Part shown: positions 1 to 9,421 of the stretch, in pieces
Layout: every line of letters starts with the position of its first letter
Numbering within the stretch: the first letter of the stretch is position 1
Origin: Prolixibacteraceae bacterium
GTDB taxonomy: Bacteria; Bacteroidota; Bacteroidia; Bacteroidales; Prolixibacteraceae
Reading direction: 5' to 3'
Length of the DNA: 54,801 nt
Assembly (NCBI GenBank): GCA_003457135.1
Contig: DMSQ01000050.1
Coordinates: 1 to 54,801, forward strand
Notes under the pieces: model-generated
The model's database searches: none
Told to the model about the DNA's origin: nothing
The model's input: only the letters and a program-made list of their open reading frames with translations
Program-made: the position numbers and the translations under genes

Positions 1-63
1 AATGTTAAAAGCGATTTCCCTGATCCTTCAGTTAAGATTTTTCTTATTTTCTAAGAATAATTA

Positions 64-71
64 TACCTTTG
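64..71 (+). promoter_or_regulatory. -7 promoter element of the histidine kinase gene
   Basis: TACCTTTG matches the Bacteroidota -7 consensus TAnnTTTG exactly and lies 54 bases before the ATG at 126. It overlaps an upstream in-frame TTG at 69, which argues that translation begins at 126 instead. No convincing -33 TTG is visible. Confidence 0.6.
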
Positions 72-125
72 CAGCGGTCGAACTGTGACCAGATCAGACT
101 TACCATATTGAATAAGGGAATCACC

Positions 126-2294
126 ATGAAGGAGAAGGATAAAACCAGGGAGCAACTTCTGGAAGAGCTGAAGGACTTAAGGCAAAAACATGAAATATTA
201 AACACCACTTATCAACAAGATATAGACGATCGCCAACGGGCGGAAGAAGTACTACGCGAAAAAGAGAAAAACCTTCAGGAGAAAGTGCATGACCTTAGTT
301 TGCTGTCAGAAATTACTTCCACTTTCCTGGAATTAGCATCCAAAGACGACATCTACAATTTTTTGGGCGAAAAGATATATCAGCTTTCCGGTTCCGATTA
401 TTTAATGATCTCCGAATATCATGAAGAGAGCCAATCGGTTGCAGTAAGACAATCTTATGGTATCACACCTTATATCGAAACAATTGCCCATTCCATTGGA
501 ATTGATTATATGCAAGTTCAGGTTCCTGTCAGTGATTTGAAAAAGCAGATGGCCATTTCCCTAAGAAGAAAACTTTATCGCGTTGAAGGTGGTTTTTATG
601 GTCTGACTGCCGGGAAAATAAATAAAATTGTTTCTGCAAGCCTTGAATCCTTGTTCGGAATACATGATATTTTATCAACTGGATTCGTGTGGGAAGGTAA
701 TTATTATGGTGGGATTACCTTCTTTTTAAAAAAAGGAAATCAGTTGAACAAGCCTGATTTAATACAATCAATCATTGATCTGGCCTCACTGGCGCTTAGC
801 AGAAAGTATTTTGATCAATCGTTGATTGACAGCGAACAACGTTACCAAACACTTGCACAGGTTTCGCCGGTTGGGATTTTCCGTACCGATGCAACAGGCT
901 CCACCACTTATGTGAATCCGGAATGGAGCCGGATTTCAGGCATATCAGCAGCCGAGGCTTTGGGCGAAGGATGGTTGAGGGCAGTATATCCGGCTGACCG
1001 CGAAAAACTAGCCGTCAATTGGAAAATTTCGAGCCAGGAAAAAAAAGGTTCTTCTGCCGAATACCGGTTCATCAGGCCTGATGGAACCATTTCCTGGGTG
1101 TTGGGGCAAGCTGTTCCGGAACAAAATTCGCTGAAAGAAACCATTGGGTACATCGGAACAATCACCGATATCACCGCACGCAAAAAGGCTGAAAAAGAAA
1201 TTCTGAAATTATCGCGTGCAGTTGAACAAAGTCCAGCTTCGATCCTCATTACCAATTTAGAAGGCAATTTGGAATATGCAAACCCGAAAGCGCTTGAAGT
1301 CACAGGTTATCAGGCAGAAGAAGTGCTTGGAAAAAATCCGAATATTTTCAGCGCCGGAGAAAAACCCAAATCCGAATATCACCTGCTTTGGGATACAATT
1401 CTATCAGGAAAGGAATGGCGTGGCGAATTCCATAACAAAAAGAAAAGCGGGGAATTATACTGGGAACAGGCATCCATTTCTCCCATTATTAATGAAAAAG
1501 GGGAAATTACTCATTTCCTTGCTGTAAAAGAAGATATCACTGATCGCAAAAAAATAGAAAATGAATTGAAGGATGCCCTTGAAAAAGCTCAGGAATCTGA
1601 TAACCTGAAATCAGCCTTTCTGGCCAATATGAGCCACGAAGTCCGCACCCCTTTAAATAGTATCATCGGATTTTCTGAGTTATTGGCTGATTCGAAATTT
1701 GAACAAGAACAAAAGGATGAGTTTATTCGGCATATAATAAGCAATGGGAATAACCTTCTAGCCATAATTAGTGATATCATGGATATTTCCAAACTGGAAT
1801 CGGGTGAAATAAAAATCCATATTATTGAAATACCTGTTGAAAGATTTATTTCCAATTTACTTGATCAGTTCACTTTCCTGATTAAAGAAAAATCTCTCGA
1901 TTTTAAGGTATTTTTTTCTGAAAATGATGGTGAAACAATAATATTTGCAGATGCCGACAGGCTTAATCAAATTTTCAATAACCTGATTAACAATGCGATC
2001 AAGTTTACTTCGGCTGGTGGCATTGAAATTGGTTACCAACCGAAAGGAAATTTGGTTGAATTCTATGTCAAAGACACAGGAATAGGAATTCCGGTTGAGT
2101 ATCAGGAAAAGATATTTGAACGTTTCAGGCAGGTAGAGTCTTCAACAACCCGAAAATTTGGTGGGAATGGCCTGGGTTTAGCAATTACCAGAAACCTTGT
2201 TGAATTAATGGGAGGAAAAATCTGGCTCGAGTCTGAATTAGGAAAAGGAACCGTTTTCCGTTTTACATTGCCCGGCAAAACAGGTATCAATTGA
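126..2294 (+). CDS. PAS-domain sensor histidine kinase
   Basis: A 722-residue sensor kinase that should autophosphorylate on histidine and pass the phosphate to a response regulator in trans, because no receiver domain is attached. In order: a charged coiled coil (about 1-60), a GAF-like region (60-235), two PAS domains (about 238-355 and 360-485), a HisKA dimerisation helix with the phospho-acceptor in NMSHEVRTP (His504), and an HATPase with N box NNLINNAIKF (about 617), DTGIGIP (650) and GGNGLGLAI (678). No signal peptide or membrane span is seen, so it is probably cytoplasmic. The ATG at 126 was chosen over the in-frame TTG at 69, which sits inside the promoter element. No partner regulator is adjacent; the ligand is unknown. 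It converges on the SusCD genes, so a link to them is only positional. Confidence 0.93.
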   Translation: MKEKDKTREQLLEELKDLRQKHEILNTTYQQDIDDRQRAEEVLREKEKNLQEKVHDLSLLSEITSTFLELASKDDIYNFLGEKIYQLSGSDYLMISEYHEESQSVAVRQSYGITPYIETIAHSIGIDYMQVQVPVSDLKKQMAISLRRKLYRVEGGFYGLTAGKINKIVSASLESLFGIHDILSTGFVWEGNYYGGITFFLKKGNQLNKPDLIQSIIDLASLALSRKYFDQSLIDSEQRYQTLAQVSPVGIFRTDATGSTTYVNPEWSRISGISAAEALGEGWLRAVYPADREKLAVNWKISSQEKKGSSAEYRFIRPDGTISWVLGQAVPEQNSLKETIGYIGTITDITARKKAEKEILKLSRAVEQSPASILITNLEGNLEYANPKALEVTGYQAEEVLGKNPNIFSAGEKPKSEYHLLWDTILSGKEWRGEFHNKKKSGELYWEQASISPIINEKGEITHFLAVKEDITDRKKIENELKDALEKAQESDNLKSAFLANMSHEVRTPLNSIIGFSELLADSKFEQEQKDEFIRHIISNGNNLLAIISDIMDISKLESGEIKIHIIEIPVERFISNLLDQFTFLIKEKSLDFKVFFSENDGETIIFADADRLNQIFNNLINNAIKFTSAGGIEIGYQPKGNLVEFYVKDTGIGIPVEYQEKIFERFRQVESSTTRKFGGNGLGLAITRNLVELMGGKIWLESELGKGTVFRFTLPGKTGIN

Positions 2295-2371
2295 AATGCA
2301 GTCAGAGCATTTGCTTTCAGGATTTATTATGGGGCAGTTAAAATTTCAGAAAATAGTCTGGGAAAAATAAT

Positions 2372-2417
2372 TTGACTAGTCCTAAAAAAACGTTGCCGGT
2401 TTTTCAGAACTAGTCAA
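2372..2417. terminator. Inverted repeat between convergent genes
   Basis: A 9-bp perfect inverted repeat (TTGACTAGT at 2372-2380, ACTAGTCAA at 2409-2417) with a 28-base spacer lies between the kinase stop and the susD stop, and an A-rich run follows the right arm. It may end transcription on either strand, but the stem is AT-rich and the loop long, so the call is tentative. Confidence 0.35.
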
Positions 2418-2434
2418 AAAATTAAATCCAAAAA

Positions 2435-4180
2435 TTATTTGTGATTTGGATCTTGTGCCAATGATGCCTGAATATCGAGCTGGGCCTGTGGAACCGGCCA
2501 GTATTCATTCTTTGGTGCAACAAATTGTGCACCAGTAAGGAAAGACCTGAATTTGGTGTCACGAGCGATATAATCATTCATGACATCTTTAAGATTACCC
2601 CAACGGCGTAAGTTAAAGAAACGTTGACCTTCGCAGGCAAATTCAAGTGTCCATTCCATTTGAACCGCTTTTGTAGCTTGCTCTTTACTGGCGAATGCCG
2701 GATATGGCTCAACTTTATAATTTGCTGCAGGTTTTGTATAATCTACCACAGGAGTGACGCCAGATGGCAACTTGTAAGTTGTACAAAGCCCCATAACAAC
2801 CTGACTCCCTTTTGCCCGGGTACGAATCTGGTTGACCAGATCTTTTGCCAATGCAAGGTCGTTATCCTGAATAGCGCATTCAGCCCTCCAGAGTAAAACA
2901 TGGGCCAAACGGATAGCCCTGAAGTTCCGGTTGTTGTCGAAACCGCTGCCAAAGGTTTGTAAAGCTCTGTTAGCAAAAAGGTGCATGTATTTTTTAGTCA
3001 TATAAGGACCACCATTTGCCTGTTCGCGAATCCATGACTGGCCAGCACAAATACCCCAACCTAAGTAATCAATGCCACGGCGCGAAATAGTCCAGTCAAC
3101 GCGTGGGTCCATCAAATGATCTGTCGGGATGAATTCAGCTGCTGATAAAACACCCATATCACTCTTGATAGGCTCGCGCTGTGCGATATCCAAAACGGGC
3201 AAACCTTCGGCGGTAGTCTGGAAGGATTCGAAAAGTACCTGCGATGGCTGGTAGAAACCCCAACCAATAGCGGCAGGACCAGCCTGGTGCATAGACGGGC
3301 CAGCTATCACCATTGCACTTTGGTTAACACTGCTGGTTTGAGCCTGAATTTCGAAGATGGATTCCTTGTTGTTTTCAGTTGCTTCGTTGTAATTTTCGTA
3401 ATAATTGGAAACAAGGCTGAATTTTCCACTGCTGATTATCGCATCCAATAAAGGTTTGGCAACTGCATATTTATTTTGATTCATCAGGACGTATGCCTTA
3501 AAAGCCATTGCCGAATATTTATTTACCCTTCCAGGTTCTTTATTGTAACTGGTCTCAGGCAAATTGTCAATGGCAAATTGAATATCAGTTTCCATATCAG
3601 CCCAACCTGCATCGGTATTTGGAATTTCAATAGCCGGTTTGCCTAATTCGTCTTCAGTTTTTACATAAGGTATGTTTCTGAAAACCCTGTTTGCTTTAAA
3701 ATGGAACCAGGCCCTTAAAAATTTAGCTTCAGCTTCAATTTGTTTTGCACGGGCATCTGCAATTTTATTTGCACCGGCCTGAGTAGCTTTCAGGAAATTT
3801 AAAACCTGGTTAGATCGGGCAACACCGTTGTAACAATCGCGCCAGCGCTCAGCCATGTAAGCATTTGAAGGTAAACATTCGAACCTTTCAACTGCATTGT
3901 AGTTGGTTTGGTCTCCTGCCGATGAGCCTTTATAAGCCTCGTCAGAAGCGCCGCTACCATAGGTCCAGTCGGTTGCAGGATCGCCACCGAACCGGCCAAA
4001 ACCCTGTAAAGTACTGTAAGTTCCAACCAGCAGAGCTTCTACCCCTGCACTTGATTGTATCACACCCCCTGCTGCAACTCCCGGAGGTTCTTTTGTAAGA
4101 AACTCTTCTGTGCAGGAATATTCAATTAACAGACAACAAGAAAGAAACGCTATCAGTATTATTTTAAATCTATTTTTCAT
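2435..4180 (-). CDS. SusD/RagB-family outer-membrane nutrient-binding lipoprotein
   Basis: A 581-residue SusD-like lipoprotein that would form the lid over the neighbouring SusC channel and capture the substrate at the cell surface. The signal peptide ends at a lipobox with Cys23 (EYSC). The N-terminal FLTKEPPG, the TPR-type helices and the C-terminal E-x-x-x-EGQRFFNLRRWG (near residue 527) are typical of RagB/SusD. Length is usual for the family. It lies 44 bases downstream of susC and must be co-transcribed with it. The substrate cannot be inferred because no glycoside hydrolase, peptidase or ECF sigma/anti-sigma pair accompanies the genes; the kinase at 126 and the propeller/DUF6057 unit are the only neighbours. 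Confidence 0.95.
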   Translation of the reverse strand: MKNRFKIILIAFLSCCLLIEYSCTEEFLTKEPPGVAAGGVIQSSAGVEALLVGTYSTLQGFGRFGGDPATDWTYGSGASDEAYKGSSAGDQTNYNAVERFECLPSNAYMAERWRDCYNGVARSNQVLNFLKATQAGANKIADARAKQIEAEAKFLRAWFHFKANRVFRNIPYVKTEDELGKPAIEIPNTDAGWADMETDIQFAIDNLPETSYNKEPGRVNKYSAMAFKAYVLMNQNKYAVAKPLLDAIISSGKFSLVSNYYENYNEATENNKESIFEIQAQTSSVNQSAMVIAGPSMHQAGPAAIGWGFYQPSQVLFESFQTTAEGLPVLDIAQREPIKSDMGVLSAAEFIPTDHLMDPRVDWTISRRGIDYLGWGICAGQSWIREQANGGPYMTKKYMHLFANRALQTFGSGFDNNRNFRAIRLAHVLLWRAECAIQDNDLALAKDLVNQIRTRAKGSQVVMGLCTTYKLPSGVTPVVDYTKPAANYKVEPYPAFASKEQATKAVQMEWTLEFACEGQRFFNLRRWGNLKDVMNDYIARDTKFRSFLTGAQFVAPKNEYWPVPQAQLDIQASLAQDPNHK

Positions 4181-4224
4181 GGTTAATTATTTATTAAAAT
4201 TTGAAATAATTTGCTAATCAGACA

Positions 4225-7200
4225 TTAAATACCAATGTTAACACCAAACAGAATCTGTCTTGGAGTAGGCCATGCACCCTGGTCAACACCCATATTAGCG
4301 CCACCAATATTAACTTCAGGATCCAAACCTGAATATTTAGTGATCGTAAACAGATTGGATACCTGACCGAAAATCTGTAAGCTTCTCAGTTTAGTTTTCA
4401 AAACCCTGTTCAGGTCATAACCAACTTTCAGGTTCTTTAACCGCAGATAAGATGCATCTTCAATAAATGCCGTTGAAACAACCTGGCTTTGGGTATCATC
4501 TGATTCAGCCATTGGAAGTTTTGCTTTGGTATTGTCTTTTAAATACGGGCTGCCCCATGAATTGTACAACCTGTCATAGCTTCTGCCACCAGCAAACTGA
4601 ACAAAATCAGTAAACCTTCTGACATAATTAACCATATCGTTGCCATAGCTGGTATAGAACAATGCGTATAAATCAAATCCCTTATAGGTAACGCTAAGAT
4701 TTAAACCGGCAGTAAAATCAGGATGAGGTGAACCGATATAGGTACGGTCAAGGTCATTGATAACTTTGTCGTCATTTAAATCTTTATATTTAAAATGACC
4801 AGGTTTATTATAGGTACCAGTGGCGCCAAAAGCTTTTGGCCATGCAGCAGCTTCGTCAGCAGTCTGGAAGATTCCTTCAACTGTGTAACCGAAGAATTCA
4901 GGAAAAGAACGTCCTTTTTGGGTTCTTGTATAAATCTGCTCGCGATAGGCGGATCCCTGAAGCACTTCACCTGAAATACCTGCCAGTTTTACAATTTCGT
5001 TTTTGTAATGAGATACATCAAGGTTAACATTATATTTCAATTCATTGTTTAAAGCGCTGCCCCGGTATCCTATGGCAATATCAAAACCTTTGTTCAACAT
5101 TTCACCAACGTTTACCGAAGGAGCTGTTGCTTGTCCCATTACCTGAGGGATAGCTTTGGCAAAAAGCATATTGGTTGTTCTGCGTTGCCATACATCTAAC
5201 GTAACATCCAGGTTTTTAAATAAGGTAGCATCAAAACCGACATTGGTTGTACGTGTTGTTTCCCACTTTACATTTTCATTGCCAAAGGTAGTCTGATAGA
5301 AACCTGTTGAACCTTGTGAACCGTTCTGACCATTCAGGCCATAAAATGAATCATTGACGTGTAATCCAAACTGGGTATAACTGTTGTAATTACCGCCAAC
5401 CTGGTCGTTACCTGTTGTTCCCCAGCCACCGCGGAGTTTCATTGCATCGAGCCAGTTCTTTGTTCCGGCCATAAATGGTTCATTTGATATTCGCCAACCC
5501 AATGAGAAGGCAGGGAAGATACCATATCTGTAATTCTTTGCAAACCTTGAAGAACCATCACGACGTACGACAGCTTCTACCAGGTACCTGTCGGCATAAG
5601 AATAATTTATACGTCCAAATTCAGAAAACAAACTCCACTGTGTCAAATAACCGCTATTGGCCTGACCTTGCAAACCGGTTGAAAGCTGAATATAGTTAGG
5701 GGTTTTCAGGAAGTAATCGTACCTGGTGGCATACATCTGGTTAAATCTGTAGTCTATAGCCTCTGTACCAATTATGACGGAAAGATTGTGCGAGCCAAAA
5801 GTTTTATTGTATTCAATCGTGTTCGTCCAGTTCCATTGCCTCGAAAAATTACCTGTTTCATACAGGTAGTCGTAAGTGCCTCTTTCAGCATGGCCTTTCT
5901 CTACATAATTGATGTCCTTGCTGTGATAGGAATAGTAGTTTGCGCCAAAAAGTGTTTTTACTGATAATCCCGGAAGGATTTTAGCTTTGGCATAAATGTT
6001 TCCTGAAGCATTAAATTGCCTTCTTATATCATTCTGATTTTTATCAAGAATAAAGATCGGGTTTTGTGCATTACCCATGATATTCCTGGTGCCAGCGTAG
6101 TTTCCGGCGATGTCTTTCACCGGGATCATTGGCGGCATACGGTAAGCCCATGAAATGGCAGAACTTTCACCATTATCGGTCTGGTAACCTGTATCTTCCG
6201 AATAAGTTGTACCTATTCTTTCACCAACTTCCAGCCAGTCAGTTACGTTGGAGGTTATGTTCGATTGTAGATTGTACCTCTTGTAACCTGTCCATTTCAT
6301 AATACCTTCCTGGTCGAGATAGCCTGCCTGGAAAGAATACATTGTATTATCACTACCTCCGGTAAGGTCAATTGCAACATCGGTGTATTTGGCATTTCGG
6401 TCAGCTTCCCTTAACCAGTCTGTACCACCTTTACTCATTTTGGTAATCAGATTGGTATCAGTACCATCTTCACCTACCATCAAATAGTCATACTTACTTT
6501 CATCAACACTACCGCTTACGCCCATGTTTGGATATACATAATCAAACAACTGAGGGGCTGTTCCTGTACCATAAATCTTATTGGTTATAGTTGTAGCGCC
6601 TGTAGTGTTTTTGGCTTCCAACCAAAGCATTTCGCCATATTCCTGCGCATTAAGCAGATGGTAATAATTGGAATTCTGGCTTATCCCAGATTTAATGTTA
6701 ATATTAAACTGGGCTTTTTGATTTTTTTTGCCCGATTTTGTAGTAACGAGAACAACGCCATTGGCCGCACGGGCGCCATAAATTGCCTGAGAAGCAGCAT
6801 CTTTCAAAATAGTAATGGATTCGATGTTGTTTGGATTGACTGTTGCGCCAGGAACACCATCAACAACCCATAACGGGTCATTATTATTGATAGTTCCAAG
6901 GCCACGAACGCGGATTGTTGCGCCTTCACCTGGGGTATTTGATTCCAAAACCGTTACCCCTGCTACGCCTCTTAATGCTTCTGAAACGTTTTTAATCTGC
7001 ATTTTCTGAATATCAGCAGATTGTACAACTGAAACAGAGCCCGTTACTTCACCGGCTTTCCTGGTGGCGTAGCCAACGGCCACAACTTCTTCAATTCCAA
7101 TGACATCAGCTAATAAAGTTACATTGATAACAGATTTTCCTGCAATCTGGATTTCTTGCGTCAACATACCAATATAAGAGAAACTGATCGTTTGTGCATT

Positions 7201-7425
7201 GGCGGGGACCATCAGCGAATACTTACCATTCATGTCGGTAACTGTACCGATAGTTGTTCCTTTTACCAAAACGGTAACTCCAGGTATTGGAACATTTTCA
7301 CTATCGGTAACTTCACCTTTAATGGACTTCTGCTGAGCAAAAGAACCTAAGGCAATTGCCATAAAAAAGGACATCAACAAAAAGGTAACTACTCTCGGGT
7401 ACCTTTTAGATTTTAGTTTTTCCAT
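4225..7425 (-). CDS. SusC/RagA-family TonB-linked outer-membrane transporter
   Basis: A 1066-residue TonB-dependent transporter, the channel partner of the SusD lipoprotein. After a signal peptide ending at SFAQQ come a carboxypeptidase-regulatory-like beta domain (KGEVTDSENVPIPGVTV, about residues 33-110), the plug domain with VRGLGTINNNDPLWVVDGVPG-type SusC signature (shortened here to its core NNDPLWVVDGVPG), and the barrel ending in FGVNIGI. The ATG at 7425 is preferred to an in-frame TTG at 7434. The gene leads a susC-susD operon. No N-terminal signalling extension (STN domain) is present, so regulation through an anti-sigma factor is not expected. No exact TAnnTTTG was found upstream. 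Confidence 0.96.
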   Translation of the reverse strand: MEKLKSKRYPRVVTFLLMSFFMAIALGSFAQQKSIKGEVTDSENVPIPGVTVLVKGTTIGTVTDMNGKYSLMVPANAQTISFSYIGMLTQEIQIAGKSVINVTLLADVIGIEEVVAVGYATRKAGEVTGSVSVVQSADIQKMQIKNVSEALRGVAGVTVLESNTPGEGATIRVRGLGTINNNDPLWVVDGVPGATVNPNNIESITILKDAASQAIYGARAANGVVLVTTKSGKKNQKAQFNINIKSGISQNSNYYHLLNAQEYGEMLWLEAKNTTGATTITNKIYGTGTAPQLFDYVYPNMGVSGSVDESKYDYLMVGEDGTDTNLITKMSKGGTDWLREADRNAKYTDVAIDLTGGSDNTMYSFQAGYLDQEGIMKWTGYKRYNLQSNITSNVTDWLEVGERIGTTYSEDTGYQTDNGESSAISWAYRMPPMIPVKDIAGNYAGTRNIMGNAQNPIFILDKNQNDIRRQFNASGNIYAKAKILPGLSVKTLFGANYYSYHSKDINYVEKGHAERGTYDYLYETGNFSRQWNWTNTIEYNKTFGSHNLSVIIGTEAIDYRFNQMYATRYDYFLKTPNYIQLSTGLQGQANSGYLTQWSLFSEFGRINYSYADRYLVEAVVRRDGSSRFAKNYRYGIFPAFSLGWRISNEPFMAGTKNWLDAMKLRGGWGTTGNDQVGGNYNSYTQFGLHVNDSFYGLNGQNGSQGSTGFYQTTFGNENVKWETTRTTNVGFDATLFKNLDVTLDVWQRRTTNMLFAKAIPQVMGQATAPSVNVGEMLNKGFDIAIGYRGSALNNELKYNVNLDVSHYKNEIVKLAGISGEVLQGSAYREQIYTRTQKGRSFPEFFGYTVEGIFQTADEAAAWPKAFGATGTYNKPGHFKYKDLNDDKVINDLDRTYIGSPHPDFTAGLNLSVTYKGFDLYALFYTSYGNDMVNYVRRFTDFVQFAGGRSYDRLYNSWGSPYLKDNTKAKLPMAESDDTQSQVVSTAFIEDASYLRLKNLKVGYDLNRVLKTKLRSLQIFGQVSNLFTITKYSGLDPEVNIGGANMGVDQGAWPTPRQILFGVNIGI

Positions 7426-7849
7426 AGATTTCAAGTTAGGGTTTTTAAAGATTAGTTAAAATATCTCGTTAAATGAGATTTCAGTATTAGTGCAAGAGCC
7501 AAATCATGAATAATTTCCATTCAATTTTGGATTACAATTGGTTTTATTTTTTTGCTAATATAAAAACATTATTAACAACTATTAACAATTTATCGGGTTT
7601 ATTTATAACATTAATATTCACTTTATCTCTGGAAAAACTGCCTAAAAATACTATCTGGTTAATAATACATGGTAAGCTTTCTCTGAGGATTATCTTTTAT
7701 ACAATACTAATGGTAAAATAAATTTTTCAACTATTTTTACCCTGTGATTCATGGTATGACAACATATCATTTCAGACTGAACCGGAGATTAAACTAGTTC
7801 ACAGTAAATGATATAGATGCTGCTATTCCATCCGATAAATAATTTCCTG
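7426..7849. other. Divergent intergenic region, 424 bases, no gene
   Basis: This AT-rich region separates susC (leftward) from the propeller lipoprotein (rightward) and must hold both promoters. Visible: a small hairpin ATCTC/GAGAT at 7463-7479 in the susC leader, and two ATTAACAA words 10 bases apart at 7571-7578 and 7581-7588. The possible 71-codon reading frame at 7506-7721 has no recognisable protein character and a strongly AT-driven composition, so it is not called. No exact TAnnTTTG was found on either strand near the starts. Confidence 0.6.
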
Positions 7850-9421
7850 ATGAATATTAAAATAAGCCTGGTTACAATTATTTGTTTTATTTTCAGCCTG
7901 TTTGTTCTGGAAAGCTGTAGAAATGATTTACAAGGTAATATCCGGATAATAAACCTCCAACCCAAAATTGAACCCGATTATGCTGATGTGACCATCCCAT
8001 CCAATATCGCACCACTGAATTTCATCATCAAAGAATCCGGTAATGAATACCAGGTAATCCTTAAATCGGGATTGAGCGACTCACAGATATCTCTGAGAAG
8101 CAAGGATGGCGTAATTCAGTTTCCTGAAAAATCGTGGAAAAAGCTGATTGGAGAGTCTAAAGGAGATAAAATCACCATTCAGGTTTTATCTTCTATCGGC
8201 AAGGATAGTATAAATCAATATGAGCCAATTTCAATTTCTGTGGCCAATGACCCGATTGATCCTTATCTGGCATACCGTTTAATTTCGCCGGGATATTACA
8301 GTTGGTCGGATATCAAAATTGAACAACGCTCACTGGAGAATTTTGACAAGGAATCGGTGATTGAAAATCAAATTATTGAAAAGAACTGTGTCAACTGCCA
8401 CTCATTCAATCAGAATAATCCTGATCAGTTCTTAGTTCATATTCGTGGTTCAAAAGGAGGCACCTATTTTGTTGATAACGACAAAATAACCAAAACAGAC
8501 TTAAAGACTGATAAAATGACCAGTGGAGCTACTTATCCATACTGGCATCCGGGAGGAAGGTTTGTTGCATTCTCATCCAACCAGGTAAGGCAAAGTTTTT
8601 ATGCCCACTATTCAAAAAGCATTGAAGTTTACGACCAATCGTCTTCGCTGATCGTTTACGACATTCAGAAAAATGAGATAGTTGGTGGTCCAAAGGATGG
8701 TTCCGGTGAAAGTTTACAGACTTTTCCTACCTGGTCGCCTGATGGAAAAACCCTCTATTATTGTGAAGCACATCTTAAAGATTCTGCCTCACAGTGGGAA
8801 ATCAACGACATTAAAAAGATACATTATAATCTGGTAAAAAAATCGTTTAACGAAACTGACGTTACTTTTGGAAAAACGGAAACAGTTGTAAATGCAATTG
8901 AAATGCAAAAAAGCGTGTCGTTTCCAAGAATATCGCCGGATGGCAAGTTTTTGATATTTACCTTGGCCGATTACGGCACTTTTCCGATCTGGCACAAGGA
9001 AGCAGATTTGTATATGCTTGACCTCGAAAACCAGAGACTAAAGAAAATGGAATTGAACAGCAATGAAACGGATAGTTATCATTCCTGGTCATCAAACAGC
9101 AAGTGGTTGGTTTTTAGCTCCAAAAGGTTGGATGGGAGAAGTACCAGACCGTTTATTGCCTACATCAACTCATGGGACCAGATCGGGAAACCGTTTGTTT
9201 TGCCTCAGGATAATCCTGCATACTACGACAATCTGCTTCTGTCATATAATATTCCGGAATTGATCAAAGGAAAAATTAAGATGACCCCCCGTGATTTTGA
9301 GGCAGCAACAAAATACACTACTATTCAGGCAAAATCGGGGAAATACGAAAATGATTTACCTGGGAAAGCCAAACTTCCAAAAAACAATCAACCTGAAATT
9401 CCAAATTCAATACATGAATGA
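7850..9421 (+). CDS. Lipoprotein beta-propeller (TolB/PD40-like) with a CXXCH motif
   Basis: A 523-residue predicted lipoprotein. The ATG at 7850 gives a clean signal peptide with lipobox LESC (Cys23); an upstream in-frame ATG at 7817 would add 11 residues. The middle holds CVNCH (residues 180-184), the motif that binds c-type haem, followed by HSF. From about residue 210 onward come TolB/PD40-type propeller repeats: YPYWHPGGRFVAFSS, FPTWSPDGKTLYY, FPRISPDGKFLIF, YHSWSSNSKWLVFSS. It overlaps the next gene by 8 bases, so the two are translationally coupled. Family members of this kind in Bacteroidota are annotated as TolB-like or cytochrome-like; the actual role is unknown. The motif could also be a structural or redox cysteine pair and not haem-binding. 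Confidence 0.85.
   Translation: MNIKISLVTIICFIFSLFVLESCRNDLQGNIRIINLQPKIEPDYADVTIPSNIAPLNFIIKESGNEYQVILKSGLSDSQISLRSKDGVIQFPEKSWKKLIGESKGDKITIQVLSSIGKDSINQYEPISISVANDPIDPYLAYRLISPGYYSWSDIKIEQRSLENFDKESVIENQIIEKNCVNCHSFNQNNPDQFLVHIRGSKGGTYFVDNDKITKTDLKTDKMTSGATYPYWHPGGRFVAFSSNQVRQSFYAHYSKSIEVYDQSSSLIVYDIQKNEIVGGPKDGSGESLQTFPTWSPDGKTLYYCEAHLKDSASQWEINDIKKIHYNLVKKSFNETDVTFGKTETVVNAIEMQKSVSFPRISPDGKFLIFTLADYGTFPIWHKEADLYMLDLENQRLKKMELNSNETDSYHSWSSNSKWLVFSSKRLDGRSTRPFIAYINSWDQIGKPFVLPQDNPAYYDNLLLSYNIPELIKGKIKMTPRDFEAATKYTTIQAKSGKYENDLPGKAKLPKNNQPEIPNSIHE

Noticed and set aside
126..2294. The histidine kinase as PorY or as a hybrid two-component sensor controlling SusCD
   Set aside because: It has GAF/PAS input and no periplasmic propeller, no membrane span and no receiver or DNA-binding domain.
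7506..7721. A 71-codon plus-strand frame in the susC upstream region
   Set aside because: Composition simply follows the AT-rich DNA; no ribosome-binding or family feature supports it.
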